A stretch of 64,000 nt of DNA, from assembly GCA_017517745.1 (NCBI GenBank), contig JAFWYJ010000002.1:1-64000 (forward strand). The letters are read 5' to 3'. The stretch comes from Clostridia bacterium. GTDB taxonomy: Bacteria > Bacillota > Clostridia > Oscillospirales > CAG-272. The position numbers were made by a program, and so were the translations under genes. The notes below the pieces were generated by a model that was not told the DNA's origin, made no database searches, and worked only from the letters and a program-made list of their open reading frames with translations. Positions 23,153-32,936 of the stretch are shown here, in pieces; the stretch's first letter is position 1; every line of letters starts with the position of its first letter.

Positions 23153-23797
23153 TCAAAGCTTGGAATAGCCAAAGCTATTGACCAGCGCGTCGATCTTCTT
23201 TCCCTCTTTGCAGATCGGGCAATCGTGAGACGCGTAGGTGCGGAAGTCCTGAAGATCCTTGTTCGGATTGAAGACCGAACGAACGGGATATCCCGCACAT
23301 TCATCTGCCGTTGCAAAGATCGATGACACGCCGACAACGTGACCGTTGTAATACTTCACCGCCTCGATCGCGGACTGCGCCGTGTATCCCGTCGTCACAG
23401 ACGCCGCCAGGATCAGCACATGCTTTCCTTCGATCATGGGAACGATATTGTCACGGAAGATCAGCTGGCTTCCCGTTGTGTGCTCGGGAGTGACGACGTA
23501 GATCGTCTGGTGCGCGTTGAGATTGACGAAATCCTCACGCGTCAGCTCGTTTGCAAGGCAGGTACCGATGACCTCCATGCCGTCAAGGCAGAGAATGGTG
23601 TCGACGATGGTGCTGTGATTGTAGTAGGTCACAAGTTCCTTTGCAACGGCAGTCGCCTCGGAAAGACGCATCTTTTGCGTGGTCACGTCAATGAAATAAT
23701 TGATGTGGCTATGGCTGGTTGCGAAGTGTCCCTTGGACACGCGCAAGAAAAGATTTCTGTTTTTGGTACGGATCTTGTAAGATTTTTCTGTTGGCAT
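23153..23797 (-). CDS. phosphoribosyltransferase (orotate PRTase-like)
   Basis: A 214-residue type I phosphoribosyltransferase fold. The PRPP loop region reads VLILAASVTTGYTAQSAIEA near residue 130, and the flanking strands (ILCLDGMEVIGTCLANEL; VVGVSSIFAT) match orotate phosphoribosyltransferase relatives. The usual acidic pair before the PRPP loop is replaced by an LAAS sequence, so catalytic activity is uncertain. The C-terminus carries an unusual CPICKEGKKIDAL segment with a Cys pair. Strong consensus promoter upstream and AAAGGGG ribosome site. It may salvage a base rather than act in pyrimidine synthesis, since no pyr genes are nearby. Confidence 0.75.
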   Translation of the reverse strand: MPTEKSYKIRTKNRNLFLRVSKGHFATSHSHINYFIDVTTQKMRLSEATAVAKELVTYYNHSTIVDTILCLDGMEVIGTCLANELTREDFVNLNAHQTIYVVTPEHTTGSQLIFRDNIVPMIEGKHVLILAASVTTGYTAQSAIEAVKYYNGHVVGVSSIFATADECAGYPVRSVFNPNKDLQDFRTYASHDCPICKEGKKIDALVNSFGYSKL

Positions 23798-23817
23798 AAT
23801 AGAACCCCTTTTTTTTT

Positions 23818-23846
23818 ATTATATCATAAATTCCAATTGTTGTCAA
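23818..23846 (-). promoter_or_regulatory. promoter of the phosphoribosyltransferase gene
   Basis: Minus strand exact TTGACA (23841-23846), 17-base spacer, TATAAT (23818-23823). Confidence 0.85.
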
Positions 23847-23850
23847 GAGG

Positions 23851-24261
23851 TTATTTCCGATTGAGCGTCGCGTCCAGCGAAATCACCGAGACTCCTTGTC
23901 TCGTCATCACGAAGATTCCCGACTCGGTATTTTGCACATTGAGCGCGCAAAGCATCCTGCGGAAATCCGCGGAGGGCAGATCGATGCCGCCGTCTTGCCA
24001 CCGGCACAGGACGCGTCGGATTTCGGTATCGTTCCGGCTATTGACACATTCCATGAGCGCCCTTTCTTCGGTTTTCTCCTCGCTCAATGCATTCGGGATC
24101 AAGGCGCCGTATTTCGCGCCTTGCGCCGACAACAGCACGATCGCTTGGGTAAAAGGTCCCGCCTCAGCATCCCGCAACAGATCCCGCGCAACCTTCTGCA
24201 TCCCCTCAAACGCATCCGCATCAAACGGCAACTCGGTTTTGAGCTCGAAAACACTTTGCAT
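23851..24261 (-). CDS. small soluble protein of unknown function
   Basis: A 136-residue acidic protein without signal or membrane segments. It has a helical first half (DADAFEGMQKVARDLLRD) and a mixed second half ending MTRQGVSVISLDATLNRK. No family is recognised. The start is the ATG preceded by AAAGGGGGA; a longer frame upstream lacks a site and crosses the promoter. The gene sits between the V-ATPase operon's terminator and the phosphoribosyltransferase promoter, with its own promoter. Confidence 0.65.
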   Translation of the reverse strand: MQSVFELKTELPFDADAFEGMQKVARDLLRDAEAGPFTQAIVLLSAQGAKYGALIPNALSEEKTEERALMECVNSRNDTEIRRVLCRWQDGGIDLPSADFRRMLCALNVQNTESGIFVMTRQGVSVISLDATLNRK

Positions 24262-24299
24262 AGTGATCCCCCTTTGATCTTGGTCATCAATTTGACAAT

Positions 24300-24328
24300 A
24301 TGATAACACAAAATCGGCAGAGAGTCAA
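24300..24328 (-). promoter_or_regulatory. promoter nested in the V-ATPase terminator
   Basis: Minus strand TTGACT (24323-24328), 17-base spacer, TATCAT (24300-24305). The -35 lies in the loop and arm of the upstream operon's terminator hairpin. Confidence 0.6.
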
Positions 24329-24345
24329 GTTCTCTGCCGATTTTT
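24310..24345 (-). terminator. intrinsic terminator of the V-ATPase operon
   Basis: Perfect 14-bp stem (24310-24323 with 24331-24344) and seven-base loop, 37 bases after the last V-ATPase gene, followed by a T-rich tail on the minus strand. Confidence 0.88.
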
Positions 24346-24382
24346 GTAAAGATTCCTGCAAAAAGCCGTTCCGGGTGCTGTC

Positions 24383-25069
24383 TTACGGCTCCTCCGTCTC
24401 CCCGTCCTCATCGTCCCGGTTGCCGGCATTGAGCTGTGCCGCGAGCATCATATCCTTGACCTTCATCAGTCGCGTGGTGTTTCCGCGCTCGTTCTCGTCG
24501 AGCTTCATCTTGATGCTTTTGATGGTCGCGAGATACTGCGGCATGAGAATATACTCCAGCGCATTGACGCGTCGGCGGGTGCGCTCGATCTCCTCCGCCA
24601 ACAACTGTGCCGTTTTTTCCAGCTCCGCCATGCGCAACAGATCCTCCATCACTTCTCCCAGCTCGCGCAGGGAGCTGTCCAGCTCACCCGACGTAAAGAC
24701 CATGCCGTAATTATAGCTGTCGCTGTTTCCCTCGGACAACACGCGCATTTGGAATTTTGGCACCGTGACGCTCATGACGTTCTGATAGTCCACCTTCAGC
24801 TCACATTCCTTTTTCGGACAGATCAGCGCCTCCTCCAGCATCTTGGGGCTGCTGACGGCACTTGCGACCGTAAACGAGCCGTAGACCTTTGCCAGAGCCG
24901 CCTCCACGCGCTCGCGCAGCTGCTTATCCTCGCGCACCACGTCCAAAAAGCGCTTCATCAGCTCGTCTCTTTTGTCCTTGAGCAGCTTGTGTCCCTTTCG
25001 CGCCGTCTGATAACGCGTTTGAATCCGCTTCATCTCCATGCGCGTCGGGTTCACTCTCATCTCTGCCAT
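24383..25069 (-). CDS. ntpD: V-type ATPase subunit D (central stalk)
   Basis: A 228-residue coiled-coil protein, the length expected for the rotor shaft. It has the N-terminal motif VNPTRMEMKRIQTRYQTARKG... split here as NPTRMEMKR and GHKLLKDKRDEL, and the C-terminal helix RRRVNALEYILMPQYLATI that is diagnostic for subunit D. It turns inside the A3B3 head and couples ATP to ion movement. Last gene of the operon; an AGGAGG site precedes the ATG; the 3' end runs to a strong terminator. Confidence 0.94.
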   Translation of the reverse strand: MAEMRVNPTRMEMKRIQTRYQTARKGHKLLKDKRDELMKRFLDVVREDKQLRERVEAALAKVYGSFTVASAVSSPKMLEEALICPKKECELKVDYQNVMSVTVPKFQMRVLSEGNSDSYNYGMVFTSGELDSSLRELGEVMEDLLRMAELEKTAQLLAEEIERTRRRVNALEYILMPQYLATIKSIKMKLDENERGNTTRLMKVKDMMLAAQLNAGNRDDEDGETEEP

Positions 25070-25100
25070 GACTTCACCTCCTGTTCCTTGGGTGTCCGAC

Positions 25101-26474
25101 TCAATCCTTCGGCCAATATTTTTCGATCATCTCGGGCTTGATGCGCTTCATCTCGCTCTTGGGAAGGATCGACAAGAGCTTCCAGCCGAGATCCAGGGTC
25201 TGTTCGATCGAACGATTTTCATAGAAGCCCTGATTGATATACTGTGCCTCGAACGCGTCGGCAAATTTGGCGTACAAGCGGTCGATGGGAGAGAGCGCAG
25301 CTTCACCCAGCACCACCATCAATTCCTTGGCTTCCTTACCGCGCGCGTAGGCGGAGAAGAGCTGGTTCATGGTGCTTGCATGGTCCTCACGCGTCTTCCC
25401 TTCGCCGATTCCCTTGTCCTTCAGACGCGAAAGCGACGGAAGCACGTCAACGGGCGGCAGATATCCCTTGCGGTACATCTCGCGCGAGAGAATGATCTGT
25501 CCCTCGGTGATATAGCCCGTCAGGTCGGGGATCGGATGCGTCTTGTCATCCTCGGGCATGGTCAGGATCGGGATCATGGTGATCGATCCGTCCGATCCCA
25601 TCTTTCTGCCCGCGCGCTCGTACATGGTCGCAAGGTCGGTGTAGAGATAGCCGGGATAGCCACGGCGTCCGGGAACCTCCTTGCGCGCCGCCGAAACCTC
25701 GCGCAGAGCCTCGGCGTAGTTGGTAATGTCCGTGATGATGACCAGCACGTGCATGTTGCACTCGAACGCCAGATATTCCGCGGCGGTCAGTGCCATACGC
25801 GGCGTGGAAATACGCTCGATCGCCGGGTCGGATGCCAGATTGATGAAGAGCACCGTGCGGTCGATCGCGCCGGTCTTCTTGAAGTCGGAAATGAAGAAAT
25901 CCGCTTCCTCAAAGGTGATGCCGACTGCGGCAAAGACAACCGCAAATTTGTCATCCTTGTTTCTCACCTTTGCCTGTCTTGCGATCTGCGCGGCAAGGTT
26001 GGCGTGCGGAAGTCCCGAGCCCGAGAAAATGGGCAGCTTTTGTCCGCGCACCAGCGTGTTCAAGCCGTCGATCGTCGAAACGCCGGTCTGAATGAACTCC
26101 GACGGATAGTAGCGTGCCGCGGGATTGATGGGCGTGCCGTTGATGTCCAGATTCTTCTCGGGAATCAGACGGACGCCGCCGTCGATCGCCTCGCCCATGC
26201 CGTTGAAGACACGTCCGAGCATATTGGGAGAAACGGGCAGCTGAACGCCGTGTCCCGTAAAGCGCACCTTGCTGTTTGCGAGGTTGATGCCCGCCGCCGA
26301 CTCAAAGAGCTGTACCAACACGTTACGGCCGTTGACCTCCAGAACGCGGCAACGGCGCACCTCGCCGTCGGGCAGCTCGATCTCACCGAGCTCGTCGTAT
26401 TTGACACCCTCTACCCGCTTGACCAGCATCAAGGGGCCTGCAACCTCTTCAATGGTTCTGTATTCTCTGATCAT
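25101..26474 (-). CDS. ntpB: V-type ATPase subunit B (non-catalytic)
   Basis: A 457-residue subunit, full length. It has the beta-barrel N-terminus ([19 protein letters not shown]), the degenerate nucleotide-binding loop [14 protein letters not shown] typical of B subunits, and [17 protein letters not shown] and [14 protein letters not shown] signatures. It alternates with subunit A in the soluble head. I start it at the ATG following AAAGGGGGA; an upstream in-frame ATG lies inside the end of ntpA. Confidence 0.95.
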   Translation of the reverse strand: MIREYRTIEEVAGPLMLVKRVEGVKYDELGEIELPDGEVRRCRVLEVNGRNVLVQLFESAAGINLANSKVRFTGHGVQLPVSPNMLGRVFNGMGEAIDGGVRLIPEKNLDINGTPINPAARYYPSEFIQTGVSTIDGLNTLVRGQKLPIFSGSGLPHANLAAQIARQAKVRNKDDKFAVVFAAVGITFEEADFFISDFKKTGAIDRTVLFINLASDPAIERISTPRMALTAAEYLAFECNMHVLVIITDITNYAEALREVSAARKEVPGRRGYPGYLYTDLATMYERAGRKMGSDGSITMIPILTMPEDDKTHPIPDLTGYITEGQIILSREMYRKGYLPPVDVLPSLSRLKDKGIGEGKTREDHASTMNQLFSAYARGKEAKELMVVLGEAALSPIDRLYAKFADAFEAQYINQGFYENRSIEQTLDLGWKLLSILPKSEMKRIKPEMIEKYWPKD

Positions 26475-26490
26475 TCTGCGAGTCCCCCTT

Positions 26491-28263
26491 TCAGTCCTTT
26501 TCCACCGCTTCAATCAAGCGGTCGACCTGCGCGCGGATATCCCGAAGGATCGCCGCGAACTCGGTCTGATATCGGTCGTTCTCCACCGATTTTGCGCGTC
26601 CGATGCTTTCGTGTACGGGAAGATTGCAGATATCCTCGATATCCGCGCCCGCCGCGATCGCGCGTCTTGCCTGATCCTCATAGGTGAAGATCAGCTCGAG
26701 CATCGCGTGCTGTTTTGGAAGAGGCGTATAACAATCCACGTCCACGAAGGCGTTCTGCTGCAAGAAGTCCTCGCGGATCGACTGCGCCACGTCGAGCGTC
26801 AGACGGTCCTCGGCGGACAACGCGTCCATACCGACCAGCTTCACGATCTCCTGCAGATCCGCCTCCAACTGCAGCGTCTTGAGGCATCTGCCCGTATAAT
26901 CCATAAAATTCTTCGCCACGTTCTCCGAGAACCAGCCGGACAGTCGGTCACGGTAGAGCGAATAGGAATTGAGCCAGTTGAGCGCGGGGAAATGGCGGCG
27001 GTACGCCAAGGAGGCATCCAAGCCCCAGAAGACCTTGACGATACGCAACGTTGCCTGCGTCACGGGCTCGGAAATATCGCCGCCCTGCGGAGAAACCGCT
27101 CCGATGGCGGAAAGTGCGCCCTCTCTGCCGTCCGAGCCAAGGCAGACGACCTTGCCCGCGCGCTCGTAGAACTGCGCCAGACGCGAGGTCAGGTAAGCGG
27201 GATAGCCCTCCTCACCCGGCATCTCCTCAAGACGTCCCGACATCTCGCGCAGTGCCTCTGCCCAACGCGAGGTCGAATCGGCAATGACGGCAACCGAATA
27301 GCCCATGTCGCGGAAATATTCGGCAATGGTAATGCCCGTGTAGATCGATGCCTCGCGCGCCGCGACCGGCATATCCGAGGTGTTTGCAATCAGAACCGTG
27401 CGCTCCATCAGCGATTTTCCCGTCTTGGGGTCGATCAGCTCGGGGAACTCACGCAACACGTCGGTCATTTCGTTTCCGCGCTCGCCGCAACCGATGTAGA
27501 CCACGAGGTCCACGTCACTCCATTTTGCAAGCTGATGCTGCACCACGGTCTTGCCCGAACCGAAGGGACCGGGAACGCAAGCCGTTCCGCCCTTTGCGAT
27601 GGGAAACAGCGCGTCGATGATGCGCTGTCCCGTAATCATGGGATCGACGGGGGGCAGCTTTTCCTTGTAGGGACGCGCCACACGAACCGGCCACTTTTGC
27701 ATCAGCGTGATGTCCGAGATCGTGCCGTCCTCATATTTGATTTTTCCGATGCGGTCGGTCACACGGAAGTCGCCCTCGCGCAGATCGACGATGATTCCGC
27801 GCGTCTTGGGAGGCACCATGATCTTGTGCAGAATGACGCCGTTTTCCTGTACCGTACCGTAAACGTCGCCGGGATTCACCCTGTCTCCGAATTTGAGCGC
27901 GGGGGTAAAATGCCAAAGCTTCGTGCGATCAAGCGCAGGCTCGTCAATGCCGCGCGTCAGATTGGCGCCGACCTTGATCCGCATCGTTTCCAGCGGACGC
28001 TGGATTCCGTCGTAAATATTGGTCAGAAGTCCGGGGCCAAGCTCGACCGAAAGAGGCGCGCCCGTGGAGACCACCTTGTCTCCGCGTCCGATGCCCGCGG
28101 TCTCCTCATAGACCTGGATCGACGCGCGGTCGCCGTGCATCTCGATGATCTCACCGATCAGACGCTTTTCGCCGACGCGAACCACGTCGAACATGTTCGC
28201 CTCGCGCATTCCCTCCGCGACGACAAGCGGTCCCGATACCTTCAATATCTTTCCTTCAACCAT
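26491..28263 (-). CDS. ntpA: V-type ATPase subunit A (catalytic)
   Basis: A 590-residue catalytic subunit. It carries Walker A ([13 protein letters not shown] near residue 233), the V-type-specific bulge domain, the catalytic Glu region [15 protein letters not shown] and [19 protein letters not shown]. It hydrolyses ATP, or makes it when the pump runs backwards, on the cytoplasmic face. Complete and undisturbed; located between subunits F and B as in Enterococcus hirae ntp-type operons. Confidence 0.96.
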   Translation of the reverse strand: MVEGKILKVSGPLVVAEGMREANMFDVVRVGEKRLIGEIIEMHGDRASIQVYEETAGIGRGDKVVSTGAPLSVELGPGLLTNIYDGIQRPLETMRIKVGANLTRGIDEPALDRTKLWHFTPALKFGDRVNPGDVYGTVQENGVILHKIMVPPKTRGIIVDLREGDFRVTDRIGKIKYEDGTISDITLMQKWPVRVARPYKEKLPPVDPMITGQRIIDALFPIAKGGTACVPGPFGSGKTVVQHQLAKWSDVDLVVYIGCGERGNEMTDVLREFPELIDPKTGKSLMERTVLIANTSDMPVAAREASIYTGITIAEYFRDMGYSVAVIADSTSRWAEALREMSGRLEEMPGEEGYPAYLTSRLAQFYERAGKVVCLGSDGREGALSAIGAVSPQGGDISEPVTQATLRIVKVFWGLDASLAYRRHFPALNWLNSYSLYRDRLSGWFSENVAKNFMDYTGRCLKTLQLEADLQEIVKLVGMDALSAEDRLTLDVAQSIREDFLQQNAFVDVDCYTPLPKQHAMLELIFTYEDQARRAIAAGADIEDICNLPVHESIGRAKSVENDRYQTEFAAILRDIRAQVDRLIEAVEKD

Positions 28264-28300
28264 AGTTCTTCAACCTTTCCAACCGTTTGTTTCGGTTGTC

Positions 28301-28621
28301 TTATTCCTTAAACAAAATATCTGCGCCGACCGCTCTTTCGACCGCGGAACGGATGTTGTTCATACCGTAGCCGGTAGAGCCTCCCTGCCCCGGGATCGAC
28401 ACCACGGCGGGCAGCGGAAGATCCTTGTATTTCGCAAGCTCGTCCTCGAGCTGCATCGCATAGTTTTCGGTCAAAAAGATCACCGCGTATTCGCCGGACT
28501 TGACCAAGGCTTGCACCGCCTTGCCCGCCGCCTCGGCATCGGTCGCCTCATGCACCGAAAAACCAAGCGCCATGAATCCGAGAACCGAATCGCGCTCGCC
28601 CACAATCGCAATCTTATACAT
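28301..28621 (-). CDS. ntpG: V-type ATPase subunit F
   Basis: A 106-residue alpha/beta protein with the typical opening MYKIAIVGERDSVLGFMALG and the conserved C-terminal half PAVVSIPGQGGSTG. It binds the central stalk with subunit D. The ATG overlaps the end of the subunit C gene by eight bases, indicating translational coupling; a GTG three codons earlier is possible but less like the family. Symbol follows the E. hirae scheme, in which this subunit is NtpG. Confidence 0.88.
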   Translation of the reverse strand: MYKIAIVGERDSVLGFMALGFSVHEATDAEAAGKAVQALVKSGEYAVIFLTENYAMQLEDELAKYKDLPLPAVVSIPGQGGSTGYGMNNIRSAVERAVGADILFKE

Positions 28622-29606
28622 AGCCTTCACGGATCCTTTCTCGAATCGTTTCGGCAGGAAGTCCCGCCGTCTTGCCCGCCAGAATGATGCGGAGATTGCG
28701 CACCTGATATTCGTGCGCTTGCAGGAAGGCGATCAACACCTCGGGTCCGAAGGAAGCGTATTTTGCCTCCTTGACGTGTGCCATCCAGAAGTCATCGGCA
28801 CTGCGCTCCACTGCGGTTAAGCTTCGATCGCTCGCCGCCACCGCCTCGGAAAGCTTGCCGTAGGAGGTGTAATAGAGGCGATCCCACATTACCGACTCTC
28901 CTGCCGCAAACCACGAAAGAAGCTGTGCCAAAGAGAGGTTTCCTCCCGTCAGCAAGGATGCCGACAGCAGTGCTTTGCCACTCTCTCCGAGCTTCATGCG
29001 CAGGATGCGAACCACGATCAAAAGATTGATCAGGTCGATCTTCTCGCGCACCAACGCCACGGCAAACGCCACACCGCTACGCTCGGCAGCGGCAAGCATA
29101 TCCGCATAGCAAGCGCGATCAAGCAAGAGGTCGATCTGCTGCGGATTCTTGGTTTTTGCAAAAGCTTGCACCGCCTCGTCGGCGGCAATCGCCATCGCAG
29201 GCGGGAGCGCCGAAAAATCACCGCTCTGTGCCATGGCAATCACGGTTTCGGTCTCCAGCGTTCCGAAATCGAACATCATCGAACGCGGATCGATCCGGCG
29301 GATAAAGCCTTTGATCGCCGCTTTGACATTGTTGCAATCGTAAGGATATCGCCACAAGCGGAGCACCGTCTCATCGGAGGCAAGAGATGCGATCTCGGCA
29401 TAAGAGCCGTGCAATTCTCCGAGCAACGTCTCCTCGCGCAAGAGCCTTCCGCTCTCCGCGTCGGTCACGGGAGTGATCCCGTATTCGTTCAACAGCGTCA
29501 AAACCGCCTCTCCGTCAGCCGCCAGAATTTTTTCGAGGCGGTCACGTCCGAGGAGCGCGCACTCCAACGCGCGGATGCGGGCGCTGTGATATAAATAATC
29601 GGTCAT
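28614..29606 (-). CDS. ntpC: V-type ATPase subunit C/d (stalk-rotor adapter)
   Basis: A 330-residue, almost all-helical protein of the V-ATPase C/AC39 family, with the typical N-terminus YHSARIRALECALL and the internal repeats PYDCNNVKAAIKGF and EYQVRNLRIILAGK. It links the central stalk to the membrane ring. The start is the ATG after GAGGAGGGTGAG; a longer frame upstream overlaps subunit E and is not used. Confidence 0.9.
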   Translation of the reverse strand: MTDYLYHSARIRALECALLGRDRLEKILAADGEAVLTLLNEYGITPVTDAESGRLLREETLLGELHGSYAEIASLASDETVLRLWRYPYDCNNVKAAIKGFIRRIDPRSMMFDFGTLETETVIAMAQSGDFSALPPAMAIAADEAVQAFAKTKNPQQIDLLLDRACYADMLAAAERSGVAFAVALVREKIDLINLLIVVRILRMKLGESGKALLSASLLTGGNLSLAQLLSWFAAGESVMWDRLYYTSYGKLSEAVAASDRSLTAVERSADDFWMAHVKEAKYASFGPEVLIAFLQAHEYQVRNLRIILAGKTAGLPAETIRERIREGYV

Positions 29607-29616
29607 CTCACCCTCC

Positions 29617-30306
29617 TCAAGGATGTTCGGAGGTTCCAAACAACGCGCGACTGACCTCGCTCTCCAGCTCTTCGCGCAGTTGCGCAAACAAGAGCGTCAG
29701 CGAGCAGTTTGCCTCCACGCTTCCGCAACGCAGGATCAATCCGCCGTCAATGCCGACCGTTTTTTCGGAAACAGTCAGCTTTTTCAGCATCTCGGAGGGC
29801 AATTTCCCGCCCAGCTTTTGCGCCGTGCGCGCGAGCAACACCTTGCCGCAGCGGTTGTAGTCTCTTTGATTCAAAAGCACCTCGTAAGAATCCGGCGCCA
29901 TCGCATCCTCTTCGCCGTACAGATCGCGGCTGATCTTCTCTGCCTCGATCTGCTCCATGAGAGCCGCGCAAAGCAGGCCGACGAGGATTTCGGTATATTT
30001 TTCCGCATCGAGATTGTAGATCTGTGCCAGCGTTCCGTCAAACACGTCGTCCAAGATCTCACTTTGTGTCAAGAGCAACGCGTTTCGTTTTTTCGTTTCC
30101 ACCGCGGTCTTGATGCGAGAAACCAACTCGGTCGCGTCGCGTTCGGCTTCCTCGTTCAAGCGCACGCGGATATTCTCGGCGCGCGCCTCCGCCTCTGCGC
30201 GGATGCGCGCAGACTCGGTCTCGGCTTCCGCAAGAATGCGGTCAGCCTCATCGCGTGCCTCACTCAGGATCCGTTCGGTGATCCTGTCAAGCCCGTTCAT
30301 TGACAT
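29617..30306 (-). CDS. ntpE: V-type ATPase subunit E (peripheral stalk)
   Basis: A 229-residue protein: a long charged coiled coil in the first half (ERILSEARDEADRILAEAET and following) and a globular C-terminal domain. This is the subunit E layout, forming the outer stalk with the small coiled-coil subunit. An AAAGGAG site lies 11 bases before the ATG; a second ATG at codon 3 is possible. Confidence 0.9.
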   Translation of the reverse strand: MSMNGLDRITERILSEARDEADRILAEAETESARIRAEAEARAENIRVRLNEEAERDATELVSRIKTAVETKKRNALLLTQSEILDDVFDGTLAQIYNLDAEKYTEILVGLLCAALMEQIEAEKISRDLYGEEDAMAPDSYEVLLNQRDYNRCGKVLLARTAQKLGGKLPSEMLKKLTVSEKTVGIDGGLILRCGSVEANCSLTLLFAQLREELESEVSRALFGTSEHP

Positions 30307-30352
30307 GTCGACTCATGCTCCTTTCCGTAAGTATCGGTCATAGAAAGCATGA

Positions 30353-30841
30353 TCAAAGAATCAGCAACAAAGAGATGAGCAGTGCAAGAATTGCATACAG
30401 CTCGACGAAAGACGCGGAAATGACTGCCTTACCGACGGCATCGGGACGCTTTGCGAGCACAGAGACACCTGCAGCCGCAACCTCGCCCTGCTTGATCGCC
30501 GAATACAAACCGCCAAACGCGATCGGCAGCGACGCGAAGAGATAGTATCCGCCCTCTGCAGTCGTCAGAGCCGCCGTGCCGCCCATGACACCGCTGAAAA
30601 TCATGATCAGGAACGCGGCAACCATGCCGTAGATGCCCTGTGTCATCGGAAGTGCCTGCAGAAGCATGGATTTACCGTACTTGTTGGGGTCCTCGCTGAT
30701 GAGTCCCGCGGTGGCTCTTGCCACCATGTTGACACCCTTCGCCGAGCCGATGCCGGGAAGAACGGTTGCCAGCGCCGCGCCAAACACGGCAAGATTGTTG
30801 CCCGAAAACAGTTCTTTAAAAACTTCTCCAAAAAATCCCAT
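30353..30841 (-). CDS. ntpK: V-type ATPase proteolipid subunit K (Na+-type ring)
   Basis: A 162-residue, four-helix proteolipid made of two hairpins, each ending in a polar loop. The ion-site residues known from E. hirae NtpK are all present: L64, T67 and Q68 (in LPMTQGIYG), Q118 (IKQGEVAAAG) and the carboxylate E147 (FVELYAIL). This full set is associated with Na+ rather than H+ binding. It forms the rotor ring in the membrane. A good AAAAGGAG site precedes the ATG. Confidence 0.94.
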   Translation of the reverse strand: MGFFGEVFKELFSGNNLAVFGAALATVLPGIGSAKGVNMVARATAGLISEDPNKYGKSMLLQALPMTQGIYGMVAAFLIMIFSGVMGGTAALTTAEGGYYLFASLPIAFGGLYSAIKQGEVAAAGVSVLAKRPDAVGKAVISASFVELYAILALLISLLLIL

Positions 30842-30878
30842 GGTTTTAATCTCCTTTTGTGTTTTTTATTTGAATGAT

Positions 30879-32936
30879 TTATTGGATCTCATTGATCGGC
30901 TCCTCCACGTCCTCGGAGAAATTCTCCGCGGGAAGAGCGGGAGTGAACGGCTCGCCGCCGTCCTCATAGAACTTGCCGAAAAACTCGATATACTGCAGAC
31001 GTGCCGCGTGTACGAAGGTTCCCAGCAGGTTGATGGCAAGATTGAGTCCGTGTCCGACGATCATGACGATCAGCATGAAAAGGAATCCGATCGGTCCGCC
31101 GGCACCCAATCCCGTGAGCATGTTGATGACCTGCGCAATGACACCCGCGACCAATCCGAGCGCAAGGATGCGCGAGTAGGACAAAAGGTCGGAGGCAAAG
31201 CTGATGAGCGAATACAAGCCGCCGAGTCCGCCGACAAGCCAGCCCGTAAAGCCCTTGTTGCCGACGCCCTTGAGCAGGAAGATCAGCCCAAAGCCGGCAA
31301 ACATCAGATATTTTCCGATCTGCGAGAGCAGCGCAAAGCTCTCTCGCGTTGCCGCCGCGACCGCGGTGGGGTCAACCATGAACATATCGACGTAGAGCGC
31401 GGGAACCATCAGGTCAATGCCCAAGAACAGCACCCAATACGGAACGGTCGAGCAGATTCCCTCGATCACCTTTCCCTTTTTGCAGGTTTCGATCATGTTG
31501 ATCGCCATGCCCGCGATCAGGTGGATCTCACCCATTCCGAGCGACACCAACAAAAAGCCGATCGAGGAGTCGATGGGGTTGAAGATGAGTCCGTTATAGA
31601 AGAATTTTCCGATTGCGGTGGTCTCCGCCACGCCGTCGGCATGGTAGATGAAGCTGTTCATGATGGCAGTGGGAAGGTTTCCGAACCAGCCGCCGAACAA
31701 CACGCCCATGATCATACAGGAAATGCCGCAATAGCCGAACATCGTCATCGACCGCCGCAGTCCCTCGCGGGGATTGAGTAGCTTGATGCCGCCAAAGCAG
31801 CCCAGCACCAAGAGAAGTCCGTATCCCACGTCGGCAAACATCATGCCGAAGATGATGAAATAGAAGATACTCATGATGAAGGTGGGATCGAAGGTACCGT
31901 ATTTCGGATAGGAATACATCCCAATCACCCACTCAAAATTCGCGGCGAAGCCGTTGTTCTTCAGCAGAACGGGAGGCTCTTCTCCCTCCTCGGGATCTGC
32001 CGTTTCGCAGGCACATTCGAACGCCGAGAGAGCCTTTGCGACACGTTCCTCCATGACGGAGGGAACCCATCCCGAGAGCACGGTGCAGTTTTTGGTTGCC
32101 GCAAGCTTTCTTTTCTGGATGCAGACGTTGACCGTCGTCTCCTCAAGATCCGCGAGGATCTCGACATCGTCAAGCGTCTCGGCAAGCTCGCGCAAACGCT
32201 CCTCTGCGCCGAACCGCTCGACCTCGATCTCACTCAATCGCGTCTCGGCGGCTTCAAACGCTGCCCGTGCGGTCATTGCGATCCCCGGGAAAGCGATCTT
32301 GGAAAAGCCGCATGTCGCCAACAGACGCTCCAGCTCGTCGGCATCGTCGCGCATCACCGTCAGTGCCACGTAGATGCCGTTTTCGTCATCCGATATCTCT
32401 TCAAAGTACGCGCCCAATTCCTCGGCTTGTCTGCGAGCCTCCGGATACTGACTTCCCGGCGGATATGCCCCCAGCAGGATCTTCGTCCTGACCGAGCCAT
32501 CTACGTCGAGCACGCCGTCGTATCCCATCCAAGGCCACAAGGAAGCCCTCAATGCCTCGGTCTGTGTCCGCTCGGCGGTCAGTGCCTCGATTTTGGAAGT
32601 TGCCTCCAGCGTATTGCAAACGGCCTCCCAAGCCCTCGCGTCGCGTCCGTCTTTGCAAAATTTTGCAAGATCGACACGGTGAACGATCCGTCCGAATCCC
32701 CCTCGACGCGTCGTATAACGTGCCAGGATCGGGATTGCCGTCCGAATGTCGGACAGCCGCCGCTCCGCCGCGCTTTTTTGCGTCTCGACGTCAAGCGTGC
32801 TGACCGCCGTCAGACCTTCCGCCGACGGCAGGGTTCGGATTTCCACACATTTGAGGCTCATCAGCTTGCGTACAATGGCATCCGCGTCCTTGGCGTAAGA
32901 CAGGACGGTGAGTTTTTTCATTGTACTTACCGACAT
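30879..32936 (-). CDS. ntpI: V-type ATPase subunit I/a (membrane stator)
   Basis: A 685-residue protein: a soluble N-terminal half with coiled coils (about 1-330) and a C-terminal half with seven or eight membrane helices, where family motifs lie (MFADVGYGLLLVLG; LLSYSRILALGLVAG; IVGHGLNLAINLLGTFVHA). It supplies the ion half-channels and holds the outer stalk. The first ATG overlaps the stop of the preceding gene; an ATG five codons later (MKKLTVLSYAKD) gives the more typical N-terminus. Confidence 0.94.
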   Translation of the reverse strand: MSVSTMKKLTVLSYAKDADAIVRKLMSLKCVEIRTLPSAEGLTAVSTLDVETQKSAAERRLSDIRTAIPILARYTTRRGGFGRIVHRVDLAKFCKDGRDARAWEAVCNTLEATSKIEALTAERTQTEALRASLWPWMGYDGVLDVDGSVRTKILLGAYPPGSQYPEARRQAEELGAYFEEISDDENGIYVALTVMRDDADELERLLATCGFSKIAFPGIAMTARAAFEAAETRLSEIEVERFGAEERLRELAETLDDVEILADLEETTVNVCIQKRKLAATKNCTVLSGWVPSVMEERVAKALSAFECACETADPEEGEEPPVLLKNNGFAANFEWVIGMYSYPKYGTFDPTFIMSIFYFIIFGMMFADVGYGLLLVLGCFGGIKLLNPREGLRRSMTMFGYCGISCMIMGVLFGGWFGNLPTAIMNSFIYHADGVAETTAIGKFFYNGLIFNPIDSSIGFLLVSLGMGEIHLIAGMAINMIETCKKGKVIEGICSTVPYWVLFLGIDLMVPALYVDMFMVDPTAVAAATRESFALLSQIGKYLMFAGFGLIFLLKGVGNKGFTGWLVGGLGGLYSLISFASDLLSYSRILALGLVAGVIAQVINMLTGLGAGGPIGFLFMLIVMIVGHGLNLAINLLGTFVHAARLQYIEFFGKFYEDGGEPFTPALPAENFSEDVEEPINEIQ

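Noticed and set aside
26269..28311. About 680-codon open frame antisense to V-ATPase subunits A and B
   Set aside because: Overlaps two strongly conserved genes; composition and lack of start signals show it is a shadow.
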